From contig JBFLXY010000011.1 of NCBI GenBank assembly GCA_040757055.1, positions 1-64,000 on the forward strand: a stretch of 64,000 nt of DNA. The letters are read 5' to 3'. Shown here in pieces: positions 22,339 to 29,956 of this stretch. Both the position numbers and the translations under genes were made by a program. The notes under the pieces are model-generated. The model saw only the letters and a program-made list of their open reading frames with translations. It searched no databases and was not told the origin of the DNA. The stretch comes from JAJZRJ01 sp040757055. GTDB taxonomy: Bacteria; Desulfobacterota; Desulfobulbia; Desulfobulbales; Desulfurivibrionaceae. Position 1 is the stretch's first letter, and each line of letters starts with the position of its first letter.

Positions 22339-23115
22339 TCAATCCGTTGAGGGCAGGGCGCCGGCGGCCAGGGCGTAGTTGTCGAGAAGAGCGGCCGCCA
22401 CCCGCAGGGGGCGGTGCGCATTGTGGCATATTTCCCCGGCCGAGAAAAGGAAAAGATGGCCCGCGCCCGCCGGTTGGGCCTCGATGAGTACGATGTCCCG
22501 GAAGCCGGGCAGCGGCGGGAGGGGCACCATCTTGCGGATGGCCTCCTTGGCGGCCCACAGCAGGGTGAGCCGCACCGTTTCCGGATGATGGCCGGCGGCC
22601 GCGGCCAGAATCGCTTCTTCGCCCGGCAGGGCGAAGCGTTGTTTCACTCGCCCCACCGTTGGGCCGACCGCCTGGAGGTCGATGCCGCAAGGCTGGAAGC
22701 AGGCCATCGCCGCGGCGCACCCGGCGCTGTGGGAAAGGGAGAGGTGTACCGGCCGGGGAAGGCCGGGCAGTTCGAGCCGGGGTTTTCCGGCCCCGTCGGC
22801 GCCAATGGTGAGGGCCGAGGGGGGCGGCACGGAGCCGAAAGTGGCGAGCAGCTCGCAAACCGCGGCCTTGGCGGCGAGGCGGCCGCCCAGCCATTCCTGG
22901 CGGCGTTTGGGGTACTGGAAGGCATGGTAGCGGGCCTCTTCCCCGGCGCTGAGCAGGGCGGCCAGCTGCGCCGGCCCCAGCGGGGCGGCCAGCGGGCTCA
23001 GGTCGAGGAGGACCATGGGCAGGGGGCCGTCCAGCCCCAGCGCCTCGGCCCAGGGGACAGATGGCGGGGAAAAGGAGGGAATGGCCAGGGGATAGCCGTC
23101 AGGGAGAGGGGTCAT
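22339..23115 (-). CDS. 4'-phosphopantetheinyl transferase (Sfp/AcpT type)
   Basis: A 258-residue enzyme that moves phosphopantetheine from CoA to a carrier-protein Ser. The family motifs are in order: VHLSLSHSAG, the Mg-binding GIDLQAV (E of the usual GIDxE region is Q here), and LLWAAKEAIRK (W..KEA). It is the first gene of the mntP operon; the functional link is unclear. The ATG at 23115 sits very close to AAAGGA, so the exact start is less sure. Confidence 0.85.
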   Translation of the reverse strand: MTPLPDGYPLAIPSFSPPSVPWAEALGLDGPLPMVLLDLSPLAAPLGPAQLAALLSAGEEARYHAFQYPKRRQEWLGGRLAAKAAVCELLATFGSVPPPSALTIGADGAGKPRLELPGLPRPVHLSLSHSAGCAAAMACFQPCGIDLQAVGPTVGRVKQRFALPGEEAILAAAAGHHPETVRLTLLWAAKEAIRKMVPLPPLPGFRDIVLIEAQPAGAGHLFLFSAGEICHNAHRPLRVAAALLDNYALAAGALPSTD

Positions 23116-23184
23116 GTCCTTTCGATGCCCGGTGGTCGTGACCGGTCGCCGGTTTCCGGCGGCGGCCGTCTGAAATCTCTTGCT

Positions 23185-23213
23185 ATTTTAGGCGAAAATC
23201 GCTTTTCTGATAA
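23185..23213 (-). promoter_or_regulatory. Promoter of the transferase-crp-mntP operon
   Basis: The minus strand reads TTATCA, 17 nt, TAAAAT, giving a leader of about 60 nt. It lies in the divergent gap against cvpA. Confidence 0.6.
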
Positions 23214-23225
23214 GAAGAAACCGTC

Positions 23226-23831
23226 ATGAACGCGCTCGACGCCGCAGTCCTCGCCATTCTTCTCGTCTTCCTTGCCCGTGGCATCTGGGTCGGCCTCGTG
23301 CGCCAGCTCGCCTCGCTTTTTGCCCTCGTCCTCGGCTTCGTCGCCGCCGGCCGCTACTACCGCCAGTTCGGCGCGGTGCTGGAAGCGTATCTGCCCTCCC
23401 GGCTCAGCTTCCTTCTCACCTACGCCCTGCTCTTCCTCCTCGTCTACCTGGCCATCGTCGCCCTCGGCTTCGGGCTCCGGAAGGTGGTGAGCGTTTCGCT
23501 TCTCGGCTGGTTCGACAGGCTCATGGGCGGGCTCTTCGGTTTCAGCAAGGCGGTGATTCTCGCCTCGCTGCTCTTTCTCCTCTTCACCGCCTCTGTCACC
23601 GCCACCTCACCCCTGCTCCGCCACTCCCTGGCCGCGCCGTACCTCACCGCCACCTCCCGTCATTTTCTGGTGTTCATCCGGGATGAGAAGCTCCAGGGCC
23701 AGTTTCTGCCCAAGCCGCCGCCGGCCATTGCCGTGGGGGCGTCAGCGGCGGTAGAAGCGGGCAAGGCGCTCCGGATCGATCCCAAGGCCAAAACCCAGCA
23801 GCACCAAGGCGTTCCGCAGGGTCGTCCGTAG
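23226..23831 (+). CDS. CvpA-family inner-membrane protein
   Basis: A 201-residue protein with four predicted helices in the CvpA pattern: a first helix (AVLAILLVFLARGIWVGLVRQ), Gly- and aromatic-rich loops, FLLTYALLFLLVYLAIVALGF, and the conserved WFDRLMGGLFGFSKAVILASL. CvpA is linked to colicin V export and envelope stress; its exact role is open. The last 30 codons overlap the 3' end of the convergent glycosyltransferase by 90 bp and look less conserved, so the tail may be variable. Confidence 0.85.
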   Translation: MNALDAAVLAILLVFLARGIWVGLVRQLASLFALVLGFVAAGRYYRQFGAVLEAYLPSRLSFLLTYALLFLLVYLAIVALGFGLRKVVSVSLLGWFDRLMGGLFGFSKAVILASLLFLLFTASVTATSPLLRHSLAAPYLTATSRHFLVFIRDEKLQGQFLPKPPPAIAVGASAAVEAGKALRIDPKAKTQQHQGVPQGRP

Positions 23832-24431
23832 CACCCCCAGGCGCTGCCAGCGTCGGGCCGAGGTGCGCACCGCCGTCCCGGCGAGACGGATTTTTCCCCT
23901 GCGCCGCAGGCGCTTGACCAGTTCCACATCCTCCAGCAGCGGCAGGGGGGCGAAGCCGCCCAGGGCGCGGAAATCCGCGGCCCGCAGGAAGAGTCCCTGA
24001 TCGCCATAGGGCAGGCCGAGGCGCGCCCGCAGGTTGGCGAAGACTTCGATCACCCGCAGGGCCGCGCCCTGCCCGGCGATGCCGAGCCGGAAGGCGCCGA
24101 GAATCACCGCCGGGTCGGCCAGCAGCCGTTGTATCTCGGTGCTGAAGCCGGACGGCGGCAGGGTGTCGGCATGGAGGAAGAGGAGCATTTCGCCGCCGGC
24201 CAGGGCCGCCCCCGCGTTCATCTGGCGGCCGCGGCCGGGCGGGCTCGATGCCACCCGGGCGCCGAGCCGGCACGCCGTTTCCGCGGTGCCATCGCTGCTG
24301 CCGCCGTCGGCGACGATGATCTCGCGCACCTTCTCCCGCGCCAGCGCGGCCAGGAGGGCCGGCAACACGGCGGCCTCATTGCGCGCCGGGATGATGACCG
24401 AGATGGGTGAGGTCTTCGGGGCGGTCGACAT
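23742..24431 (-). CDS. GT2 glycosyltransferase, TIGR04283 arsenosugar-cluster type
   Basis: A 229-residue glycosyltransferase. It starts SPISVIIPARNEA, then IIVADGGSSDGTAE (nucleotide-sugar site), GRGRQMNAGA, LLFLHADTLPP (metal-binding DxD-like HAD) and GDQGLFLRAADFRALGG. This set matches the family that sits near arsenosugar genes in many bacteria. The ATG at 24431 lies inside the end of the upstream gene (56-nt overlap), so the two are coupled. The acceptor is not known. Confidence 0.85.
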   Translation of the reverse strand: MSTAPKTSPISVIIPARNEAAVLPALLAALAREKVREIIVADGGSSDGTAETACRLGARVASSPPGRGRQMNAGAALAGGEMLLFLHADTLPPSGFSTEIQRLLADPAVILGAFRLGIAGQGAALRVIEVFANLRARLGLPYGDQGLFLRAADFRALGGFAPLPLLEDVELVKRLRRRGKIRLAGTAVRTSARRWQRLGVLRTTLRNALVLLGFGLGIDPERLARFYRR

Positions 24432-25002
24432 CGGGCAGGGTTTCCAGCAGGTGATGGCGGAGGCCGAGGGCCTTGGCCCTGGCCAGGGTTTGGCGGAGCA
24501 CGGCGGCGGTGCCCCAGGGAATCCCGAGGAAAAGACCGGGGTGCGGGGCCTGGAGGCCGATGAGGTAGTAGCCGCCATCGCGGGCCGGCCCCAGGACCAG
24601 ATCGTGGTCGGCGAGAGCGGCCAGGGCGGCGGCGAGGTGATCCGCAGTCAGGGCCGGGCAGTCGGCCCCCACTGCCGCCACCGGCCGCGCCCTGCGGGCA
24701 AAGGCCGCGGCAAAAGCCCGGCCGAGCCTGGCGCCCAGGTCGCCCTCGCCCTGGGCCGCGTAGGAATCGGCGCCGGGCAGCCAGCGGCGCACCGCGTCCG
24801 CGTCGGCCCCGCAGCAGCGCACCTCCAGGCTGACACCCCGGCAGGCGCGGAGGGTGGCAAAGGCCGCCTCGCTCATGCGCCGCTGCAGCGCCGCGGCCCC
24901 TTCGGCGCCGAGGGCCGGAATGAGGCGGGTCTTGGTCTCACCGGCCTGCGGGAAGCGGGTGAAGAGCATGAGATGGCCGGCGGTCGTTTTCTGGCGTTGC
25001 AT
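24376..25002 (-). CDS. GT-A family protein, TIGR04282 (DUF2064) arsenosugar-cluster type
   Basis: A 208-residue GT-A-fold protein with LMLFTRFPQAGETKTRLIPALG at the start (nucleotide-binding), GEGDLGARLG, AVGADCPALT and LGPARDGGYYLIGL. It is the usual partner of the TIGR04283 enzyme and is fused to it in some genomes. Here the two overlap. No ArsS- or ArsM-like gene is adjacent; the closest ArsM-like domain in this window is in the fusion near 56 kb. The start could also be an ATG 11 codons later; neither has a good ribosome site. Confidence 0.83.
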   Translation of the reverse strand: MQRQKTTAGHLMLFTRFPQAGETKTRLIPALGAEGAAALQRRMSEAAFATLRACRGVSLEVRCCGADADAVRRWLPGADSYAAQGEGDLGARLGRAFAAAFARRARPVAAVGADCPALTADHLAAALAALADHDLVLGPARDGGYYLIGLQAPHPGLFLGIPWGTAAVLRQTLARAKALGLRHHLLETLPDVDRPEDLTHLGHHPGAQ

Positions 25003-25056
25003 CTGTCTGTCCGAGCAGGTACCCTGCGGTGGTCCTGAACCATACCAGAGCGAACC

Positions 25057-25833
25057 ATGGCCGCCAAAGCAAAAAAAACACCCAGGCCCGCCCCCCTTTC
25101 CTACCGGCGGAGGGACTACCGCCGGCAGGTCAGCGCCGGCAACCTTGCCGCCTTCAGCGTGCAGGTGCGGGAGACCGATCTGCAGATCCTGGCCTGTCGC
25201 GATCTGACCGCCGAGGCGTCGGCGGCGGTGCTCCGCTGCCGATGCCAGATCGAAGGCTACCTCGCCGGTCATCCCGCCTTTCTGCCGGCCCTGACCCCGC
25301 TGCCGGACGATCCGCTGGCGCCGCCCATCGTCAGGGAGATGCTGCGGGCAGCTCTCCTGGCCGGGGTCGGGCCCATGGCCGCGGTGGCCGGCGCGGTGGC
25401 CGAAGCCGTCGGCCGCGTGCTGCTTGCCTGCGACGGGGTCCGCGAGGCGAGCGTGGAAAACGGCGGCGACATCTTCCTGGCCCGGCGCGAGGAGTGCGTA
25501 GTGGCGATCTTTGCCGGCGCCTCGCCGCTCAGCAGCCGGGTGGGCCTCAGGATTTCCCCCGGGCGGATGCCGCTCGGCATCTGCACCTCCTCCGGCACCG
25601 TGGGCCACTCCCTGAGTTTCGGCACCGCCGACGCGGTGACCGTGCTCGCCGCCTCCACCGCCCTTGCCGATGCCGCCGCCACCCGCATCGGCAACGAGGT
25701 GCGGAGCGTGCGCGACCTCGATCGGGCCCTGGCCGTCGGCCGGGGTATCGCAGGGGTGGAGGGGCTGGTGGTCATCAAGGACGATCAGCTTGGCGCCTGG
25801 GGCGAGGTGGAGCTGGTGCGGCTCGACCGCTGA
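25057..25833 (+). CDS. UPF0280 (ApbE-like) family protein
   Basis: A 258-residue protein of the UPF0280 family. Typical parts are the YRRRDYR start, GVGPMAAVAGAVAEAVGR, ASVENGGDIFL, SPGRMPLGICTSSGTVGHSLSFG and ADAAATRIGNEV. The family is distantly related to the flavin transferase ApbE and is common in sulfate reducers and methanogens, but its reaction is not established. It starts 54 nt from the divergent glycosyltransferase pair and ends 6 nt from the convergent acetolactate synthase. Confidence 0.87.
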   Translation: MAAKAKKTPRPAPLSYRRRDYRRQVSAGNLAAFSVQVRETDLQILACRDLTAEASAAVLRCRCQIEGYLAGHPAFLPALTPLPDDPLAPPIVREMLRAALLAGVGPMAAVAGAVAEAVGRVLLACDGVREASVENGGDIFLARREECVVAIFAGASPLSSRVGLRISPGRMPLGICTSSGTVGHSLSFGTADAVTVLAASTALADAAATRIGNEVRSVRDLDRALAVGRGIAGVEGLVVIKDDQLGAWGEVELVRLDR

Positions 25834-25839
25834 GCCCGT

Positions 25840-27471
25840 TCAGATCGGGCAGATCAGCTCGCGCAATTCCTCGCTGAGCCGCAGGTTTTCCCGGTAATCC
25901 ACCGGGCAGTCGATCACCGTCACCACCGGCTGCGCCAGGGCCTCGCGCAGCATGGGCGCCAGTTCGTCCGGGTGGCTTACCCGGCAGCCCCTGGCGCCGA
26001 AGGATTCGGCCAGCAGCACGAAATCCGGGTTGGTGAAGCGCACCTGGCTGCTGCGGCCGAAGGCATTCTGCTGCTTCCACTCGATGAGGCCGTAGCCGCC
26101 GTCGTTCCAGATCAGGACCACAAAGGCCAGCCCCAGCCGCCGGGCGGTCTCCAGTTCCTGCACGTTCATCAGAAAGCCGCCGTCGCCGGTCACCGCTACC
26201 ACCGCCTGGCGCGGCCGTACCAGCCTGGCCGCCACCGCGCCGGGCAGGGCGATGCCCATGCTGGCGAAGCCGTTGGAAATGAGGCAGGTGTTGGGTTCCT
26301 CGCAGGGGAACATCCGCGCCATCCACAGCTTGTGGGCGCCGACATCGCAGATCACCAGAGCTTCCGGGGGCAATGCCTCCCGCAGGTCGTGGATGAGGCG
26401 CTGGGGCTTGACCGGAAAGCCGGGATCGGCGGCGTGGGCCGCCATGGCCGCGAGCAGCGCCTCGCGCAGGGGCCGCATGAACTCGCCGGGATGCGGCGCG
26501 GCCATGGCCGCGAGGCGGTCGAGACTCACGGCGATGTCGCCCACCAGCGCGGCGGATACGGGATAGTGGCTGTCGGTTTCCGGCGGGGTGGAGTCGATGT
26601 CGATGATGACCCGGTCGGCGCCGGGATGCCAGAGGTGGGGGTGGTATTCCACCAGGTCGTAGCCGACGCAGAGGATGCAGTCTGCCTGGCCGAAGCCGCA
26701 GCCGACGTAGTCCCTGGCCTGGAGGCCGGCGCTGCCCAGGGCCAGCGGGTGGCTGAAGGGGATCACCCCCTTGGCCATGAAGGTGTTGGCCACCGGGATG
26801 TTGCACTGCTCGGCGAAACGGCGCAGGGCCTGGCAGGCGTGGTCGCGGATGGCGCCGTTGCCGGCCAGGATCATGGGGCGGCGGGACCGGCGGATGAGGG
26901 CCGCCGCCTTTTCCAGCTGACCGGTCTGGGGCTCGGGCAGCACCGGGTTGTGGGCCGGGAGCGGCTCGCCGGCCGCCGGCAGCTGGGCAATGTCCTCCGG
27001 CAGTTCGATGAAGCAGGCCCCCATCTTTTCGGTCTGAGCGATGCGGAAGGCCTTGCGGATCACCTCGGCGATGACGGCCGGGCTGACGATGCGGGTGCTG
27101 TACCTGGTGACCGGGGCAAAGAGGCTGGCCAGGTCGAGCACCTGGTGCGATTCCTTGTGCAGCCGGGTGGTGGCGGCCTGGCCGGCAATGGCGATGAGCG
27201 GCGCATGGTCGAGGTTGGCGTCGGCCACTCCGGTCACCAGATTGGTGGCGCCGGGGCCCAGGGTGGCGAGGCAGACGCCGGGCCGGCCGGTGAGGCGGCC
27301 GTAGACGTCGGCCATGAAGGCGGCGCCCTGTTCGTGGCGGCAGGTGACGAAGGTGATGGGGGTGCCGTGCAGGGCCTCGACGAGGTGGAGGTTCTCCTCC
27401 CCCGGCAGGCCGAAGACGTATTCCACCCCTTCGTTGCACAGGCAGCGGATGAAAAGTTCGGCACCGTTCAT
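25840..27471 (-). CDS. Acetolactate synthase, large-subunit type (AlsS-like)
   Basis: A 543-residue thiamine-diphosphate enzyme. The activating Glu is in CRHEQGAAFMADVYGR, the ThDP site is GDGGFLMNVQELETARRL..IWND, and the N-, middle- and C-terminal ThDP-family domains are all present. It condenses two pyruvates to acetolactate. The HEQ motif and absence of a small-subunit gene nearby fit the catabolic AlsS type better than IlvB, but other ThDP decarboxylases of this family cannot be excluded. Start at an ATG 31 nt from the kinase gene stop. Confidence 0.82.
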   Translation of the reverse strand: MNGAELFIRCLCNEGVEYVFGLPGEENLHLVEALHGTPITFVTCRHEQGAAFMADVYGRLTGRPGVCLATLGPGATNLVTGVADANLDHAPLIAIAGQAATTRLHKESHQVLDLASLFAPVTRYSTRIVSPAVIAEVIRKAFRIAQTEKMGACFIELPEDIAQLPAAGEPLPAHNPVLPEPQTGQLEKAAALIRRSRRPMILAGNGAIRDHACQALRRFAEQCNIPVANTFMAKGVIPFSHPLALGSAGLQARDYVGCGFGQADCILCVGYDLVEYHPHLWHPGADRVIIDIDSTPPETDSHYPVSAALVGDIAVSLDRLAAMAAPHPGEFMRPLREALLAAMAAHAADPGFPVKPQRLIHDLREALPPEALVICDVGAHKLWMARMFPCEEPNTCLISNGFASMGIALPGAVAARLVRPRQAVVAVTGDGGFLMNVQELETARRLGLAFVVLIWNDGGYGLIEWKQQNAFGRSSQVRFTNPDFVLLAESFGARGCRVSHPDELAPMLREALAQPVVTVIDCPVDYRENLRLSEELRELICPI

Positions 27472-27502
27472 GGCATGCCTTTGCAGGCTGGCGGCGCTCC
27501 GC

Positions 27503-28654
27503 TCACCGGGCCCCGCCGCCGGCCGCTTCGTCCTGGTCCAGGGCGGCCGGCAGCCAGAAGGTGAAGGAGGAGCCGCTGCCCACCTCGGAGGTCACGGTGA
27601 TCTCGCCGTTGTGGTTCTGGGCAATGGTCTGGCAGAGGCTCAACCCCAGGCCGACGCCGGGCAGCGCCGCCTGCGGCGAGCCGGTGGGCGCCTGGGCTCC
27701 CTTCGTGGTGTAGAAGGGGTCGAAGATCCGGGTCAGGTATTTTTTGGGAATGCCGCAGCCGTTGTCGCTCACCCGGACAAAGACGCGCTCCCCTTCCGCA
27801 CCGGTTTCGATCCGCACCGCGCGCTCCGGCTTGCCGAGGGTGGCGTGGGCGGCGTTGGTGATGAAGTTGGCCACCAGCTGCTTGACGAGGCCGACGTTCA
27901 CCTCCACCGGCGGGGTCGGCCGCAAGAGGCGCGCAAACCGCACCCCGTCGTCGGTCAGGGGCTTCTCGCAGAGGGCCAGCACCTCCTCGATCAGATGGGT
28001 GAGGTCGGTGCGGGCAAAGCCCCACATCTGGCTCTGGTCGCTGAAGGCGGAGAGCTCCTTGACGATCTGGGAGGCGCGTCTGGCGAAGAGCTGGATGTGG
28101 TTGAGGTGATCCCGGAGATCCGGCGCCAGTTCCGGGCTGGCCAGCGCCATCTGGGTGTAGCCCATGATGCCGACGTTGATGTTGTTGAACTGGTGGGCAA
28201 TGCCGGTGACGAGATGGCCGAGGGCCGCGAGGCGTTCGGCCCGGGCCAGCTGTTCTTCGGCATGGTGCCTGGCCATGCGCGCCTCGTAGAGTTCGGTGGC
28301 GTTGTGCACCGCCACCACGAGTTCGCGGCTGTCCTGCCAGGGCTTGGCGATGTAGCGCCAGACCGCGTCTTCCGAAACCGCCTGCATGATGCAGTCGAGG
28401 TCCATGTAGGCGGTGAAGATCATGCCGACAAAATGGGGGTCGATCTGGCGCGCTTTCTGGAGCAGGGCGAGTCCGTCCATTCCTTCCATGCGCAGGTCGC
28501 TGACGATGACGTGGGGGTGCTCGCTCTGCACCAGGGCCAGCGCCGTCTCGCCGTCGGCGGCCGTCAGCAGCCGGTAAGGCTCCCTGGCGAAGGCCACCTC
28601 GATGGTCTTCAGAATCACCGGGTTGTCATCGACAAAGAGGATGGGATGGTCCAT
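27503..28654 (-). CDS. Response receiver-histidine kinase hybrid
   Basis: A 383-residue protein with an N-terminal REC domain (about 1-120; FVDDNPVIL, phospho-Asp in VIVSDLRMEG, Lys in YIAKPW), a dimerisation helix with the His box GHLVTGIAHQFNNINVG, and a C-terminal HATPase (NFITNAAHA, VSDNGCGIP, GVGLGLSLCQTI). The residue after the His is Gln instead of the usual Glu/Asp, which may change kinase/phosphatase balance. REC-first kinases are fed by another kinase. It has its own promoter and is divergent from the diguanylate cyclase at 28895. Confidence 0.88.
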   Translation of the reverse strand: MDHPILFVDDNPVILKTIEVAFAREPYRLLTAADGETALALVQSEHPHVIVSDLRMEGMDGLALLQKARQIDPHFVGMIFTAYMDLDCIMQAVSEDAVWRYIAKPWQDSRELVVAVHNATELYEARMARHHAEEQLARAERLAALGHLVTGIAHQFNNINVGIMGYTQMALASPELAPDLRDHLNHIQLFARRASQIVKELSAFSDQSQMWGFARTDLTHLIEEVLALCEKPLTDDGVRFARLLRPTPPVEVNVGLVKQLVANFITNAAHATLGKPERAVRIETGAEGERVFVRVSDNGCGIPKKYLTRIFDPFYTTKGAQAPTGSPQAALPGVGLGLSLCQTIAQNHNGEITVTSEVGSGSSFTFWLPAALDQDEAAGGGAR

Positions 28655-28699
28655 GGCGGCCGGGCATAAGGGGTTGGGAGAGAGGCGCTTCCTGATACT

Positions 28700-28729
28700 G
28701 GGATACCGCGGGAGGTTCTTTTTTGTCAA
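28700..28729 (-). promoter_or_regulatory. Promoter of the REC-kinase gene
   Basis: The minus strand reads TTGACA, 18 nt, TATCCC. The perfect -35 makes it a good candidate; the leader is about 40 nt. Confidence 0.6.
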
Positions 28730-28791
28730 GCGACTTCGCGCTGCCTTGTCCTGCCGGGGAAAGGGAAATGCGCCCTGTGCTTTCTTCTGGC

Positions 28792-28820
28792 TTGACTTGG
28801 GTTTTTGGCGGGGGTATCCA
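28792..28820 (+). promoter_or_regulatory. Promoter of the diguanylate cyclase gene
   Basis: TTGACT, 17 nt, TATCCA, about 75 nt before the start codon. Confidence 0.6.
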
Positions 28821-28894
28821 GTAATAACGCCGCCATATCGGGAAAAGGCTGTTGTGTGCCGTGGAAAAGTCAGGCAGCAGAAGGGAGGAACCGC

Positions 28895-29950
28895 ATGTTG
28901 CTGAACGATGGCGCGTCTGCCATGGAAATCGGGGAGTATTGCGGCAGGATTCTCCATGAAGACTGCAGTGATGCGCTTAAAAAGCAGGTGACAGCCTGGA
29001 TCGGCGCTTTCCGGGCGATGGAGCGGACCGGGGTCCCGCTCATGGTCTACATCGCGGCCTGGCGTGAAGGCGAGAACGCGATCTGGTACGAGTATGCAGG
29101 CCCCCGGCTCTGCGACATGCTTGGCTGCCGGAGCGGCGAACTGGCGGAGGTTTTGCGCCAGTCGGTGATCGACCGCCGGGAATACCGCTATGCCGACCCC
29201 GGCGCCGAGGTGCTGGAAGAGGTCGTCACCCGCCAGGAACTGGAAGCCTTTCGCCAGGGGCTGCGCGAGGCCGTGCGTCGTCAGGGCGGGGTGGAGGCCG
29301 TGTACAAGGTGGTGGCCGGGGGCGGCAGAACCCTGTGGCTCAAGGACCGGGCCGAGACCAGGGCCTTTGCCGGCGACGGCATTTTCGTCTCGCTGGGCAC
29401 CCTCACCGAGGTGACCAAGGAGATGGAGCAGAAAGACCTGCTCCAGAAAATCGGCTACTTCGACGAACTGACCCGGCTGCCCAGGCGCAGCATCATGCAG
29501 ACCCTGCTGGAGATGAGCTTCGGCCAGATGAAGAAGCAGCTCATCCACAATTTTTCCTTCCTGATGCTGGCCCTCGACGACTTTGCCGGCATCCGGGCGC
29601 GCTGCGGCGAGGCGGAGGCCGACCGGCTGCTGGCTCAGGTGGCGGAAGTGCTCGCCGCCAGCAAGCGGCGCGAGGACGAGGTGGGGCGCTTCGGGGGCGA
29701 GGAGTTCTATGCCCTCTCCCATGGCGGCATGGAGAGCGGCCGCGAACTTGCGGAACGGCTCCGGCGGCGGGTTGAGCAGACCGCCTTCGCCGCCGGGGAC
29801 GGCGCGCCCCTGACCCTCACCCTGTCGGTGGGGGTGGTCGAGGCGACGGAGCTGGCGAAGCCGGCCATCGATCCTCTGGTCATGCGGGCGGACCGGCGGC
29901 TGCGGGAGGCGCGCCAGCAGGGCGGCAACCGGGTGGTGGGCGGCGGCTGA
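28895..29950 (+). CDS. PAS-GGDEF diguanylate cyclase
   Basis: A 351-residue protein. The N-terminal half (about 20-180) looks like a PAS-type sensor (GVPLMVYIAAWREGENAIWYEYAGP). The C-terminal half is a GGDEF domain: DELTRLPRR, LALDDFAGI and the active-site GGEEF at 267-271. The RRED just before is an RxxD inhibition site, so product feedback is likely. It makes c-di-GMP. No membrane helix is seen, so it is cytoplasmic. GGGAGG precedes the ATG at 28895; longer versions lack a site. Confidence 0.9.
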   Translation: MLLNDGASAMEIGEYCGRILHEDCSDALKKQVTAWIGAFRAMERTGVPLMVYIAAWREGENAIWYEYAGPRLCDMLGCRSGELAEVLRQSVIDRREYRYADPGAEVLEEVVTRQELEAFRQGLREAVRRQGGVEAVYKVVAGGGRTLWLKDRAETRAFAGDGIFVSLGTLTEVTKEMEQKDLLQKIGYFDELTRLPRRSIMQTLLEMSFGQMKKQLIHNFSFLMLALDDFAGIRARCGEAEADRLLAQVAEVLAASKRREDEVGRFGGEEFYALSHGGMESGRELAERLRRRVEQTAFAAGDGAPLTLTLSVGVVEATELAKPAIDPLVMRADRRLREARQQGGNRVVGGG

Positions 29951-29956
29951 GCCGTC

